Origin: CAZYJD01 sp964647785
GTDB lineage: Bacteria > Bacteroidota > Bacteroidia > NS11-12g > UBA9320
Length of the DNA: 64,000 nucleotides
Reading direction: 5' to 3'
NCBI GenBank assembly: GCA_964647785.1
Contig: CAZYJD010000001.1
Location: forward strand, 62,001-126,000
Below, in pieces: positions 36,918 through 46,935 of the stretch; position 1 is the stretch's first letter; each line of letters opens with the position of its first letter. The notes under the pieces were generated by a model. It saw only the letters and a program-made list of their open reading frames with translations. It was not told where the DNA came from and ran no database searches. The position numbers and the translations under genes were made by a program.

Positions 36918-38071
36918 TTTACAGCAGTTATTTGAAGTTTGGACTGAACTGTTTTACTCATCTGAATAGCCTCGTCTAAAGTAGGTGCCATGCAGGTGAA
37001 ATGACCCAGTTTACGATCGGGTCGGGTTTCTTTTTTGTTGTATAAGTGGATGTAAACCCCCTCCATTGAAAGGCACTCATCCACCCCTGTTAATTGGTAA
37101 GCTCCCTCCACATCTTGAGGGCCCACGAGGTTTACCATAACTGAAGGCATGATCTGCTGTACGGATCCCAATGGGAGGTCGCATAAAATGCGCACAAGCA
37201 TTTCGTACTGCGAACAATAAAAACTTTCTATGGTATGGTGGCCGGAGTTGTGTGGTCGTGGTGCCACTTCATTAACATACACCTGATTTTGGGCATCCAC
37301 AAACATCTCCACAGCATACAAGCCGGCTTGATTGATGTTCCGGACTGTTTTTAATGCCAATTCAGACGCTTCTTTTTCAATCTGAGCAGAGACCAGTGCC
37401 GGAGAAAAAAGATAATCAACAAGGTTGCTGCGTGGATCGAAATGCATTTGCACAGCAGGATAAGCACGGGTATTCCCCTTTTTGTCTACGGCGGCAATCA
37501 CTGATAGTTCGATGGCGTTTTCAACAAATTCCTCCAAGACCGAAGGCTGGTTAAAGGGGATATAACCCTCCAATAAACGCTTCCTTTCCACAATCTCTAC
37601 CCCTTTGCCATCATAGCCCCCCTTTCTGCTTTTGGCCACCAATTTCTCTCCTTTCAATTCACTTGCTGCTTCCTTCCAGCTTTCATCGCCTTCAATCAAA
37701 CGGAATGATGTGGTTTTGATTCCTCGCTCGGAATAGAATGATTTTTGAAACCCTTTGTCCTGTATCATTTCCAATACTTCCGGAGAGGGAATTACCTCCA
37801 GTCCTGCATCACGGCATTTTCGTAAAGCCTCGGTGCTGATGTGCTCTATTTCAAATGTCAGCACATCCACTTCTTTGCTTAAGGCAATGATTTTCTCATC
37901 ATCCCTGAGCCCGCCTTTGATAAAGTGCGCAGCCAATGGAGCGGCAGAAGCCTGGGCCGATGGATCCAATACATGAAAAGGTATGTTCCATCCGGCGGCA
38001 CTTTCAATCAACATTTTTCCAAGTTGACCGCCTCCGACCAATCCGATGGTTTTGCTAAAAGGTTTTATCAT
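36914..38071 (-). CDS. purK: N5-carboxyaminoimidazole ribonucleotide synthase
   Basis: This ATP-grasp enzyme carboxylates AIR with bicarbonate to give N5-CAIR. Marks include the N-terminal [17 protein letters not shown], the ATP-grasp loop [12 protein letters not shown], and [14 protein letters not shown] near the metal and substrate site. The length of 385 aa is typical. It is the first gene of a four-gene chain with 4-base overlaps. A TACTTTTG box lies 8 bases before the start codon. Confidence 0.96.
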   Translation of the reverse strand: MIKPFSKTIGLVGGGQLGKMLIESAAGWNIPFHVLDPSAQASAAPLAAHFIKGGLRDDEKIIALSKEVDVLTFEIEHISTEALRKCRDAGLEVIPSPEVLEMIQDKGFQKSFYSERGIKTTSFRLIEGDESWKEAASELKGEKLVAKSRKGGYDGKGVEIVERKRLLEGYIPFNQPSVLEEFVENAIELSVIAAVDKKGNTRAYPAVQMHFDPRSNLVDYLFSPALVSAQIEKEASELALKTVRNINQAGLYAVEMFVDAQNQVYVNEVAPRPHNSGHHTIESFYCSQYEMLVRILCDLPLGSVQQIMPSVMVNLVGPQDVEGAYQLTGVDECLSMEGVYIHLYNKKETRPDRKLGHFTCMAPTLDEAIQMSKTVQSKLQITAVK

Positions 38072-38079
38072 ATTTCGCT

Positions 38080-38087
38080 CAAAAGTA
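38080..38087 (-). promoter_or_regulatory. -7 box TACTTTTG of purK
   Basis: This is a perfect TAnnTTTG match, 8 bases before the purK start. No purine-type operator or riboswitch is seen. Confidence 0.5.
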
Positions 38088-38162
38088 GCTTCAATTTTCA
38101 GCTTTGTCCATTGCTTTGGTTGTGGCCCACGGAATAAAAGCCTGATTTCAAAATAAAATATT

Positions 38163-38170
38163 TAGGTTTG
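38163..38170 (+). promoter_or_regulatory. -7 box TAGGTTTG of the metzincin gene
   Basis: This is a perfect TAnnTTTG match, 17 bases before the ATG at 38188. Confidence 0.45.
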
Positions 38171-38187
38171 ATCGGTAAAATGTCTCT

Positions 38188-40686
38188 ATGAAAAGAATTG
38201 CAAATCTGCTTGTATTTTTGGTTTTGGGCACCACCCTTTTTGCTCAAACATGTGTACTGGAATCGTGGTCGCTCGAGAAAAGAGTTCATATGTCTGATGT
38301 GGTGGTAGAAGGGCATGTGATCAAAAAAGAAGGCGTTTGGCTGGAAGGAAAAAGAAGGATTTACACCCTTTACACTTTGGAGGTTTTTAAACTCTTCAAG
38401 GGAGATATCCCTAAAAATGGCCTGGTACATTTTGTGGGTGCAGGCGGGCAAATAGGAAATGAGATGCATGAGGCGCATCCTGCCTTTCAGGCAGAACTTG
38501 GTGAAACCGGCTTATTGTTTCTGAAAAAAGAGTCGTTGCATTTTGAGCTTCCTATTCAACCTGAAGTCCTCCTAAGGCCCACTGCAAGTACCCAAAGCAT
38601 GATTGCATATGATCCTTTCGAGCGCATGGCTTTTGATTACCTTAAAACCTATGAAGGCCTGAACGGGTATCTCTACCCTGAAATTGAAGCCTTTACCGGA
38701 ACATTTCAAACCATCCAAAAAGCTCCCTTTGATGGCTTGCCAGGCTTAAGGCCTCTGGCAGCTCCTATCATCAGCAGCTTTAGTCAGGATACCATTTCTG
38801 CAGGTACTGGTAGCGTACTGACCATCAATGGAAACAATTTTGGCAACAGCCGAGGCACCACCGGTCAGGTTGAGTTCAGGGATGCCAATTTTGGTGATAA
38901 TCGCTTTTACACCATACCTTTCGATGACAACTACGTCAGCTGGACCAACACCCAAATACAGGTAAAAGTGCCAACAAGAGCAGGAACAGGAACGATTCGT
39001 GTGACCAACAATAACAACGAAAAGAGCACCTCTTCCAAGGCCATTGTTATTCCCTATTCACATTTGAATGTAGCCTATCAGGTGGATGAGAAGTTTTATG
39101 AAACAGATCATGTAAACGACAACAATAAAGGGGGATACACCTGGCAAATGAACCACAAGTTTAAGAATCGCAGCAATGCGGTAAATGCCATGCTCAGAAG
39201 CCTCGAAACATGGCGGTGTAACACCTTGATGAACTGGGATGTAGGATCCGACACCCATATAGACAGCATCGGGCGCGATGATGTGAACGTTATTCGCATA
39301 ACAAAGTTTGACGACAACAAACTTGGTGTTTGTTGGTCGTTTTGGTCAGGCTGTTGGAATGGCTCGGCCTTTGACTGGTACGTTACAGAGCTGGATATTG
39401 AGTTTGACAGCACACGAAACTGGTATTACGGCACCGGGAGTCCAGGAGGAAATCAATATGATTTTGAAACTGTCGCTACCCATGAATTGGGACACGGCCA
39501 CCAATTGGCCCACGTAATCGACAATAAAAAAATCATGCACTACTCCCTTGGCACTGGGCAAAGAAAAGTGGTGCTTCATCAAGATGACCTCAATGGAGGC
39601 AATGCCATGATGACCAAAAGCACCGCCGCCAATGTGTGTGGTCCGGGCAGTATGCAGGCCATACAGGTGAACAACTGCAACATCACGAAACCCAGAGCCA
39701 ATTTCACTTTGAGTAAGAATATAGGTTGCCCGGGCGATATTTTCTTTGTAAACGATCAAACGGAAGGGGTGGTAAAAACCTACCAATGGATGTTTGACAC
39801 CTCCGCATCCGCTCAAACACTCACTGGACCGGGGCCCCATCAAATCACCTACCGCTCTTCAGGAGAAAAAGAAATCCATTTGATATGCACCAATGATTTT
39901 GGCAGTGATACCGCCATTAAATCCCTAACCATTTTGCCACCCCCACCCGATACACCGGCAATGATCATTGCCGCCGACACCCTTTGCGTGGGTCTCAACA
40001 CTTTTGTGATCGACAGCGTTGAAAATGCCAGCTCATATGTTTGGAACCTGATCAGTGGAGGACTCATTATTGGCAATAACAACCAAACCAGTGTAAACGC
40101 GAGCCTTGGTGTGGTTGGTGGACCTTATCTGATCAATGTAAAAGCCAAAAACACCTGTGGTGAAAGCGGTGAAAGAGCACACGCTTTTCGGGTGATTCAA
40201 AAAGCAGATGCCTCGTTTACAGAATCAGTGGATGGAAGAACCGTTGTTTTTACCAACAATTCTACGAATGCAACCAATTATCGCTGGCTTTTTGGCGATG
40301 GTGACAGCTCTGTAGAAATGAGCCCAACTCATGTTTATGAAGATGCTTGGACCTTCGATGTAAAGCTTTACGCCTACAACCAGTGTTCTTTTGACTCCTT
40401 TACGCGCCAAATTCAAACGTTCAACCCGGCTTCGATCAGCAATCAAGCTCAAGGCAAACCATCGGTGTATCCAAATCCATTTAACGGAACCCTTCATATT
40501 CAAGGAATTCCTGCGGGAAGCAAGCTCAGTATATTCGATCTTCAAGGAAAAGTACTCTTAAATCAGGCATTAGGAGCTGAACATGAGGAGGTGCACCTGG
40601 GTCATCTTTCTGATGGCATTTATATCCTTCGTATTGACTCAGAAAAACAAAGCCATCAACAGCAAATAGTGCTTATCAGAAAATAA
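38188..40686 (+). CDS. T9SS-exported metzincin-type metalloprotease with IPT and PKD domains
   Basis: This is an 832-residue secreted protein. After the signal peptide (ending FAQ) comes a beta-rich region, an IPT/TIG domain (about residues 192-290), then a protease domain with HELGHGHQLAH: zinc ligands His432, His436 and His442, Glu433 as catalyst, and Met450 as a possible Met-turn. A PKD domain follows at about 675-745 (NYRWLFGDGDSS). The C-terminus has VYPNPFNGT and LSDGIYILRI, the T9SS type A signal. The usual Gly of HExxHxxGxxH is Gln here. Substrate is unknown. Confidence 0.88.
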   Translation: MKRIANLLVFLVLGTTLFAQTCVLESWSLEKRVHMSDVVVEGHVIKKEGVWLEGKRRIYTLYTLEVFKLFKGDIPKNGLVHFVGAGGQIGNEMHEAHPAFQAELGETGLLFLKKESLHFELPIQPEVLLRPTASTQSMIAYDPFERMAFDYLKTYEGLNGYLYPEIEAFTGTFQTIQKAPFDGLPGLRPLAAPIISSFSQDTISAGTGSVLTINGNNFGNSRGTTGQVEFRDANFGDNRFYTIPFDDNYVSWTNTQIQVKVPTRAGTGTIRVTNNNNEKSTSSKAIVIPYSHLNVAYQVDEKFYETDHVNDNNKGGYTWQMNHKFKNRSNAVNAMLRSLETWRCNTLMNWDVGSDTHIDSIGRDDVNVIRITKFDDNKLGVCWSFWSGCWNGSAFDWYVTELDIEFDSTRNWYYGTGSPGGNQYDFETVATHELGHGHQLAHVIDNKKIMHYSLGTGQRKVVLHQDDLNGGNAMMTKSTAANVCGPGSMQAIQVNNCNITKPRANFTLSKNIGCPGDIFFVNDQTEGVVKTYQWMFDTSASAQTLTGPGPHQITYRSSGEKEIHLICTNDFGSDTAIKSLTILPPPPDTPAMIIAADTLCVGLNTFVIDSVENASSYVWNLISGGLIIGNNNQTSVNASLGVVGGPYLINVKAKNTCGESGERAHAFRVIQKADASFTESVDGRTVVFTNNSTNATNYRWLFGDGDSSVEMSPTHVYEDAWTFDVKLYAYNQCSFDSFTRQIQTFNPASISNQAQGKPSVYPNPFNGTLHIQGIPAGSKLSIFDLQGKVLLNQALGAEHEEVHLGHLSDGIYILRIDSEKQSHQQQIVLIRK

Positions 40687-40697
40687 ATTGATCCGTA

Positions 40698-42311
40698 TTA
40701 CTGGGCTTGGCCAACTTCAAATACACCTATGACCGGGTTGCCAAAGGCATGAAGAAGCATTACAGGTTTTTCTGATGGATGCTTTTTTTGCAAGTAGCCA
40801 TCCAACTCATATTCGAACCTGAAAATTGAAATGTAATAATAGTGGGGAGGTAATTCTCCACTTCTTTCATCTTTGAAATGAATGCGCTCCTTGATCTTTG
40901 GTTCAAGTGCCATGTAGTTGTACCATGCCGGATCATATCTACTTACACATAAAAAGGTGTCGTTCGGAAAGCGCTCATATAGTTCTTCGTACGCCTTTTT
41001 ATAAGAAACACCCCAATAATCCATTTCAAAACGATCCACCGCAGGTCTTTTAATCAATTCGTTGAAGTAGGTATATTGAAACGGATGGTTATCAATTATT
41101 TGATAAGCCAGCCTACCTCCATAAATTGAAAAAACAAGCAGGCCGGCTGCATAAATAAATTTGTGTCTTAAACGCATGCGCTTAACCCATAAATACGCGG
41201 CATATACGGCCAAATAGACCATGGGTGCGTAGAGAAAATAAAGATGTCGCCAACCATCGTACATCACCGACTTTTTATAAATCACCCCAATTAGAGGTAA
41301 CACCAACAACAAGACAATTGCGGCATCCATACGACCTCCCGAGTCTCTGTAAAACAGATACTTGCTGTTTCTAATCAACTTGAAAAGCACCAGTGAAAAG
41401 CCGGCCAAAAAAAGCAACAAGTGTGTGAAGGGAAGGGTAATCGACATCCATAAAGGGGCGTACCAAGGAGGTAATGCTGTTGCTTTAATCCAATCGCCAT
41501 TCAACAAAACGTAACCATCCCAGTGCCAACGGCTGGCTCTTTTCAATCCTTGAAAAACATTTTCAAAAGGATCTAACCAAAGGTTTGGCCATGGCAGGAT
41601 AGAAAACACCACAAAGAGTGCGAGATAGATACCGGCGATGATTGCGAGTTTCTTGCCCGCTATTTTAAACGATGGCTTGAATTGATCCCACAACAACAAA
41701 AACAGGGTAACAAAAACCACAAAGACAGCAAATATTCTACTGTTCATCATCATGGCATTCATCAAAGCATGAGTGCCGGCTCGCTTCATTGTTTTCCTGT
41801 TCAGAAAACGGTTCAATGTATACAGGTTGATGCAAAACCAAGAGAGGGCAATGGTGTCTTTGGGGTTGTAAAATCCATCCGCAAAAACACGAGGAAAAGT
41901 TATGTAGAGCAGAAAGCCCAATATTGCAAGCCACCATGTTTTCCATCGTTGCCAAATCAATAGAAATAAAAATAAAGCCCCTGTTGCAAAGAGCAGGAAT
42001 GATAGATAATGACGAAGCAAGAAGATTTCTCTGATTTCAGTTAAGCCAAAAAGTTTCTCTAAACCCAAGCTTACCAATTGGTAGAAAACGCCGTGATCCT
42101 TATACGGATAGTCTTTCCATTCGTGTTCAGCCAGCTTGCCTTCATAGAGCTTTCCGTTGAACAGACTGTTCACATAATCCATTGAAACCAAGCCGTGGTT
42201 TCTTTGCAGGGGTTCATCCCAAGAAATGCCATAATCAGGCACCAGCATAAAGCCTGCAATGAGATACAGGCCGAAGATCAAAGCAGTGAGCTTCTTTTGT
42301 AAGCTGCCCAA
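40698..42311 (-). CDS. Multi-pass membrane protein, GT39-like glycosyltransferase
   Basis: The 537-residue protein has about eleven membrane segments. The first loop has YGISWDEPLQRNHG; an acidic DE pair in this loop is the catalytic mark of GT-C enzymes that use polyprenyl-phosphate sugars. DGFYNPKDTIALSW follows, and a soluble C-terminal domain of about 120 residues ends the protein. The start is a TTG at 42311, four bases after the previous stop; no ATG precedes the first helix. Co-transcription with the small T9SS cargo gene upstream is likely. The acceptor is unknown. Confidence 0.75.
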   Translation of the reverse strand: MGSLQKKLTALIFGLYLIAGFMLVPDYGISWDEPLQRNHGLVSMDYVNSLFNGKLYEGKLAEHEWKDYPYKDHGVFYQLVSLGLEKLFGLTEIREIFLLRHYLSFLLFATGALFLFLLIWQRWKTWWLAILGFLLYITFPRVFADGFYNPKDTIALSWFCINLYTLNRFLNRKTMKRAGTHALMNAMMMNSRIFAVFVVFVTLFLLLWDQFKPSFKIAGKKLAIIAGIYLALFVVFSILPWPNLWLDPFENVFQGLKRASRWHWDGYVLLNGDWIKATALPPWYAPLWMSITLPFTHLLLFLAGFSLVLFKLIRNSKYLFYRDSGGRMDAAIVLLLVLPLIGVIYKKSVMYDGWRHLYFLYAPMVYLAVYAAYLWVKRMRLRHKFIYAAGLLVFSIYGGRLAYQIIDNHPFQYTYFNELIKRPAVDRFEMDYWGVSYKKAYEELYERFPNDTFLCVSRYDPAWYNYMALEPKIKERIHFKDERSGELPPHYYYISIFRFEYELDGYLQKKHPSEKPVMLLHAFGNPVIGVFEVGQAQ

Positions 42312-42315
42312 AATA

Positions 42316-43035
42316 TCAGTGCTGAATCACCACCTTTTCTCGATACATCTGGCCGTTGCGCCCCATGAATAACAAAAGGTAAACACCATTGTTCCAGTCC
42401 TTTACATCTACTGCTACGCTCGACTTGGCCATTGCTCCCTCATACATTTTTCGACCGCTCAGGTCGGTGATAAACAAGCTGCCCTCTTGAGAATTGCCAT
42501 CAACAATAAGCCCTTTCGCAGCGGGCTTGGGGTAACATTTCAAGCCTGAAGATTCGGATGGTTGTACGCTCATATTGCCACCGGTAACGAAAAGAGTGAA
42601 GTTTCTGATGGTATCCGGTTGGGGAACGCGTAAAATGCCCAATCTGGCATACACCACCACTGCGAATTGCAATGGATAAACCCCTACATCGTCATTGGTA
42701 GGATTTCCTTTCAACACCGAACAACGGGTTTCTGTGCTTACAAAAACACAATTGGGACTCAGGCAGCTGTAAGTGAAACCTTCAGGCAAACCAATTACAT
42801 TGGTGAGTTGAATGCTGTCGATTGTGGCTCTGATGGGGGTGCCATTGAAATCAACCAAGGTGTCGCTTAATGCGCGTACCTGTAAAACCATTTCGTAAGG
42901 CTTTTCTGCTTCCGCTGGAATCAGGCTCTGGGGGTAAAAACCGGGCTCTTTCAAGCTGGTGTCCGGTTCACAAACTTGTGCTTGTACAGAGCACAAGCCA
43001 ATAAACAAGAAGAGTGTAGCAACGTATTGTTTCAT
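42316..43035 (-). CDS. Small T9SS type A cargo protein
   Basis: The 239-residue exported protein has a signal peptide MKQYVATLFLFIGLCSVQAQ, a mid-region with a CLSPNC cysteine pair, and a C-terminal T9SS type A domain (CYPKPAAKG, LFITDLSGRKMYEG, WNNGVYLLLF). The canonical YPNP is YPKP here. No enzymatic domain is seen. A TACTTTCG box at 43056-43063 lies 20 bases upstream, inside the start of the divergent TonB receptor gene. Confidence 0.82.
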   Translation of the reverse strand: MKQYVATLFLFIGLCSVQAQVCEPDTSLKEPGFYPQSLIPAEAEKPYEMVLQVRALSDTLVDFNGTPIRATIDSIQLTNVIGLPEGFTYSCLSPNCVFVSTETRCSVLKGNPTNDDVGVYPLQFAVVVYARLGILRVPQPDTIRNFTLFVTGGNMSVQPSESSGLKCYPKPAAKGLIVDGNSQEGSLFITDLSGRKMYEGAMAKSSVAVDVKDWNNGVYLLLFMGRNGQMYREKVVIQH

Positions 43036-43052
43036 ATCACTTAAAATTGTAT

Positions 43053-45386
43053 ATGCGAAAGTACACTTTTATCAGCCACATTTTGCGTACTTCTGCCCAG
43101 CTGTTCTTGGTGCTTTTAGTCCCTTACAATTGCATTGCACAAACATTCATGAAAGGGGTGATAACCGATGGCAAAAGTGGAGAAAGACTTCCTGCAGCGC
43201 ATGTTTCAGAAGTGGGGCTACCACAAAATGGAACCCTTTCGAATTCTGAAGGTTATTTTGAACTCCACTTGGTTGAAGGAAATGCTGTTCGCATCCGTTA
43301 TCTGGGTTACGAAGACACGGTAATTCGCTGTTCATCGGGCAGCTGTGAAGTATCGGTTTCATTGCAGCTGAGCAAGAGCCTGCTCAATCAAGTGGTGGTA
43401 TCAGCCAGCAAAAGCCGAGAAAGCTTAAGGTCGCTTACCATTAGCATGGAGTCCATTCAACCCTATCTCGCCGAGAGCAAAAACATCGTCAGTTTGGACA
43501 AACTAGCCGAACAAATTCCCGGAGTACAAGTGGTTGATGGGCAAGCCAATATACGTGCCGGCAGTGGTTGGTCTTATGGGGCTGGCAGCAGGGTGCTGGT
43601 TTTGCTAGATGGCATGCCCATGATGAGCGGCGATGCGGGCCAGGTTCTTTGGGATTTTCTGCCACTCGATGGCATGGCAAATACAGAAGTAATCAAAGGT
43701 GCTTCCAGCGTGCTTTTCGGATCTTCTGCACTGAATGGAGTGATTCACTTTCAAAGCAGAAGGCCCGGAAAAAAACCCGAAAGCGCTATCAGTGCCTATG
43801 GCGGAGCATATAGCCTTCCATCAGAACCCGGCCTTCGCTGGAGCTCCAAAGCATTGCTGGCAAAGGGTATCAATGCCTGGCACATGAGAAAGGTGGGAAA
43901 ACACGAGCTCTCGCTTTCAGCCAACTACAATGCCGACGATGGTTATCGTATGGGGAATGCCGATAACAGAAAACGGCTCGGGCTGCGCTATCGTTTCTCT
44001 CCGACAAAAAATCTCGCCTTGGGTCTGAACAGCGCATGGATGAACAACCAATCAGGATCGTTTCTTTTATGGCAAAGCCTTGATAGTGGTTACAACGCTT
44101 ACAACCAAGAAGTTACCATAACAAAGTCGGGCAAATTCCACTTCGACCCCTGGCTTGAGTGGAAAAAAGGCATGAGCACCCACAAGTTACAATTGCGCTA
44201 CCTTCATGTGAACAATGATATTGACAACGGAAACCCGACAAACGATCAATCGAATGAATCCAATTTTTATTTTGGAGACTATCAATGGACACATTTTTTC
44301 ATGAAGCAAATGCTTAAAGTAAGCGGTGGAGCAATGGGCAGTTATGTGATTAGCCGATCTCCCCTCTATAACGGAGAGCACGAAGCCAAAAATGCCGCAG
44401 CTTTCATTCAAGCCGATTGGCGGTATAAAAAATGGAAGCTCACCGGAGGGGGTCGCTGGGAATATTTTGACATGGACACGGAAAGAGAATCACGGCCGGT
44501 GTTCCGTGGCGGGGTGAACCGTCAGCTCTCGAAAGGTGGATTTGCAAGAGCTTCATGGGGCCAGGGATATCGTTTCCCTACCATTGCTGAACGCTATATC
44601 ACCACCAGCGTTGGACCGCTGAATGTGTACTCAAACCCAAACTTACAATCGGAAAAAGGCTGGAATGCCGAACTGGGGTACAAACAGGCAATGCAAGCCG
44701 GCACATTCAAAATTCTGGCTGATATCAGCGTGTTCCGTATGGAATACCAAAACATGATAGAGTTCAATTTCAATCAATGGCAAATGCCAAATTTACAAAG
44801 CCTTGGAGCCGGTTTTAAAGCCATTAACATTGGCAATGCAAGGGTTGATGGGGTGGAGTTAAGCTTCATGGGGGAAGGAAAACTTTTCAATGGCACTTTT
44901 GCATTTTTCGGCGGTGCTATGACCAACAAGCCTGTTGCGCTTGAGCCCGATAAAAACCTGGACGAAAACATCTTTAATGAGCCCATTACTTATCGTTCAA
45001 GCAGCAGTGACACCCGGGGAAATCTTTTGAAATACCGATCAAGAAAACAGTTGCGTTTTGATTTGGAGTACCGCAAAACGCGTTGGATGCTTGGGTTTAG
45101 CCAACGGTACAACTCCTCCTTTGAAAACATTGATCTGGCATTTGTATCCGTACCGCTCAACCTGTTCATACAAGACATTGAAAAAGGCAGAAAGGAAACC
45201 AGTAAACACCAGCTTTATACCGATTTGCGCTTTCAGTACCACATCAGCAAACAACTTTCGGCCAGTTTGCTAGTGAACAACCTGTTCAATCAAATCTACA
45301 TGCTGCGTCCGGCTGATTTGCAGGCACCCAGGTTTACACAACTCCTGATTCGCTATAAAATCGGAGATTCCACATCCTTGAATTAG
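43053..45386 (+). CDS. TonB-dependent outer-membrane receptor, substrate unknown
   Basis: The 777-residue receptor has a signal peptide (to about IAQ), a carboxypeptidase D-like beta domain (VITDGKSGERLPAA, 30-110), a plug domain with IRAGSGWSYGAGSRVLVLLDGMPMM and VIKGASSVLFGSSALNG, then the barrel with a FRFPTIAERY-like segment and a final strand LLIRYKIG. The start at the ATG 43053 is preferred; a TTG lies two codons upstream. Nothing in the sequence fixes the ligand. NrdJ needs B12, but no B12 riboswitch precedes this receptor. Confidence 0.88.
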   Translation: MRKYTFISHILRTSAQLFLVLLVPYNCIAQTFMKGVITDGKSGERLPAAHVSEVGLPQNGTLSNSEGYFELHLVEGNAVRIRYLGYEDTVIRCSSGSCEVSVSLQLSKSLLNQVVVSASKSRESLRSLTISMESIQPYLAESKNIVSLDKLAEQIPGVQVVDGQANIRAGSGWSYGAGSRVLVLLDGMPMMSGDAGQVLWDFLPLDGMANTEVIKGASSVLFGSSALNGVIHFQSRRPGKKPESAISAYGGAYSLPSEPGLRWSSKALLAKGINAWHMRKVGKHELSLSANYNADDGYRMGNADNRKRLGLRYRFSPTKNLALGLNSAWMNNQSGSFLLWQSLDSGYNAYNQEVTITKSGKFHFDPWLEWKKGMSTHKLQLRYLHVNNDIDNGNPTNDQSNESNFYFGDYQWTHFFMKQMLKVSGGAMGSYVISRSPLYNGEHEAKNAAAFIQADWRYKKWKLTGGGRWEYFDMDTERESRPVFRGGVNRQLSKGGFARASWGQGYRFPTIAERYITTSVGPLNVYSNPNLQSEKGWNAELGYKQAMQAGTFKILADISVFRMEYQNMIEFNFNQWQMPNLQSLGAGFKAINIGNARVDGVELSFMGEGKLFNGTFAFFGGAMTNKPVALEPDKNLDENIFNEPITYRSSSSDTRGNLLKYRSRKQLRFDLEYRKTRWMLGFSQRYNSSFENIDLAFVSVPLNLFIQDIEKGRKETSKHQLYTDLRFQYHISKQLSASLLVNNLFNQIYMLRPADLQAPRFTQLLIRYKIGDSTSLN

Positions 45387-45391
45387 CTTTG
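45384..45391 (+). promoter_or_regulatory. Possible -7 box TAGCTTTG before the flippase operon
   Basis: This is a perfect TAnnTTTG match overlapping the stop codon of the TonB receptor, 56 bases before the flippase ATG. No -33 match is evident. Confidence 0.3.
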
Positions 45392-45447
45392 CCCAAAGAG
45401 CCAAGCTCAAAAGCACAACTTTTATCCCCGCCTGAGCCACACTGAAT

Positions 45448-46914
45448 ATGTCTACCGGTATTAAAACCCTCATCTCTCAAACAGCTATTTACGGTGTAAC
45501 CAACATGGTGGGAAGGTTCTTGAATTTCTTACTTGTACCGCTCTACACCTCGATACTCATTCCAGAATCGTTTGCGGTGATCACTGTGTTTTACGCCTTT
45601 GCCGGATTTGTGAATGTGCTTCTCAGCTTTGGCATGGAAACAGCCTATTTCAATTTTTGCCGAGAGCGAAAGGAGCACGATGTTTTTAGTCAGTCGTTGA
45701 TCTGGATTGCTGCTTTAACCTTTGTTTTCTTATTGGTGGTTGGGTTCTTCCCTCAAAGCATAACCTATTTGCTGGGGTATCCGGAATATCCAGGGCTGGC
45801 ACGCTGGTTGGCACTCATTCTTGCTGCCGATGCGCTTTGTGTCATCCCCTTTGCACGTCTCAGACAACAGAACAAAGCCCTTCGTTTTGGTTTGGTTAAA
45901 CTGGCCAACGTAGGAGTAAATATTGGGTTGAACCTGTTTTTTCTGCTGTTGTGCCCCAGACTGATTGAACAGGGGGTGGAATTGCGTTGGTATCAGCATG
46001 ATTTTGGGGTGGGTTATGTGTTTTTGAGCAACCTCATTGCAAGTGTCGCTACCCTCATTGCCCTCTCTCCACAATTCAAAGGTTTTCAAGCACGCCTCCA
46101 AAAAGACCTGCTTCGAAAACTGCTCCAATATGCCGGACCACTGGTTTTGGTAGGTTTTGCAGGGATGATCAACGAGCTTATCGACCGCATTTTGCTGCAG
46201 CGGTTGTTGCCGGCAGAAAGTGCGGGTTTTGATACCGGTGTATATGGGGCATTTTATCGGTTGAGCATTATTATCACCATTTTTGTTCAGGCATTTCGCT
46301 TTGCGGCTGAGCCCTTTTTCTTTGAAAAGTCTAAAGATGCAGATGCGCGATTGGTTTATGCCAGGGTGATGAATCTGTTTGTGGGCTTTTGCTCATTCAT
46401 TTTCTTGGCAACCATGCTGTTTTTAGATGATCTGGCCCCTGTTTTTATTCGTCAGGAATCTTACTTCGATCACCCTTTTGCCCTATTAATTGTACCCATC
46501 TTGCTCATGGCCAACATTTTCCTTGGCATTTATTACAACCTCAATATTTGGTACAAACTTCGGAATAAAACAGGCCTGGGAGCTTATATTTCAGTGGGCG
46601 GAGCTTTGCTTACGCTTGCGCTGAACTTTGCACTCATACCTCACATTGGCATTTTAGGCTCAGCCATTGCCACTCTTAGTGTTTACTTCATGATGAGTAT
46701 GGCCAGCTATTTTGTAGGACAACACCATTATGCCGTGCCCTATGATTGGCTCCGGATTTTACTTTATTTGGGTGGGGCTGTGCTGTTCTATACCCTGGCG
46801 GGGGTGCTTGAAAGCCAAACAGATTTCAGCACTGTGATGGTATTGCGTATGTTGCTCCTGCTTGTATTCGGAGGCCTGCTGTGGCTGGTGGAGCGTCCTG
46901 AAAAAAAATGGTAA
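45448..46914 (+). CDS. Oligosaccharide flippase (Wzx/MATE-like)
   Basis: This 488-residue inner-membrane protein has about 14 hydrophobic segments and no ATPase domain. It opens KTLISQTAIYGVTNMVGRFLNFLLVPLYT, the typical first helices of polysaccharide biosynthesis flippases. These move lipid-linked sugars across the inner membrane. It is the first gene of an eight-gene run that includes a sugar nucleotidyltransferase; in Bacteroidota this gene commonly precedes dut. The exact glycan is unknown. Confidence 0.88.
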   Translation: MSTGIKTLISQTAIYGVTNMVGRFLNFLLVPLYTSILIPESFAVITVFYAFAGFVNVLLSFGMETAYFNFCRERKEHDVFSQSLIWIAALTFVFLLVVGFFPQSITYLLGYPEYPGLARWLALILAADALCVIPFARLRQQNKALRFGLVKLANVGVNIGLNLFFLLLCPRLIEQGVELRWYQHDFGVGYVFLSNLIASVATLIALSPQFKGFQARLQKDLLRKLLQYAGPLVLVGFAGMINELIDRILLQRLLPAESAGFDTGVYGAFYRLSIIITIFVQAFRFAAEPFFFEKSKDADARLVYARVMNLFVGFCSFIFLATMLFLDDLAPVFIRQESYFDHPFALLIVPILLMANIFLGIYYNLNIWYKLRNKTGLGAYISVGGALLTLALNFALIPHIGILGSAIATLSVYFMMSMASYFVGQHHYAVPYDWLRILLYLGGAVLFYTLAGVLESQTDFSTVMVLRMLLLLVFGGLLWLVERPEKKW

Positions 46915-46935
46915 GTTTGCCCGAATTTTTAAGAT

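Noticed and set aside
43053..45386. Assigning the second TonB receptor to vitamin B12 uptake because of NrdJ
   Set aside because: There is no B12 riboswitch, no Btu neighbours and no diagnostic motif; the link would be guesswork.
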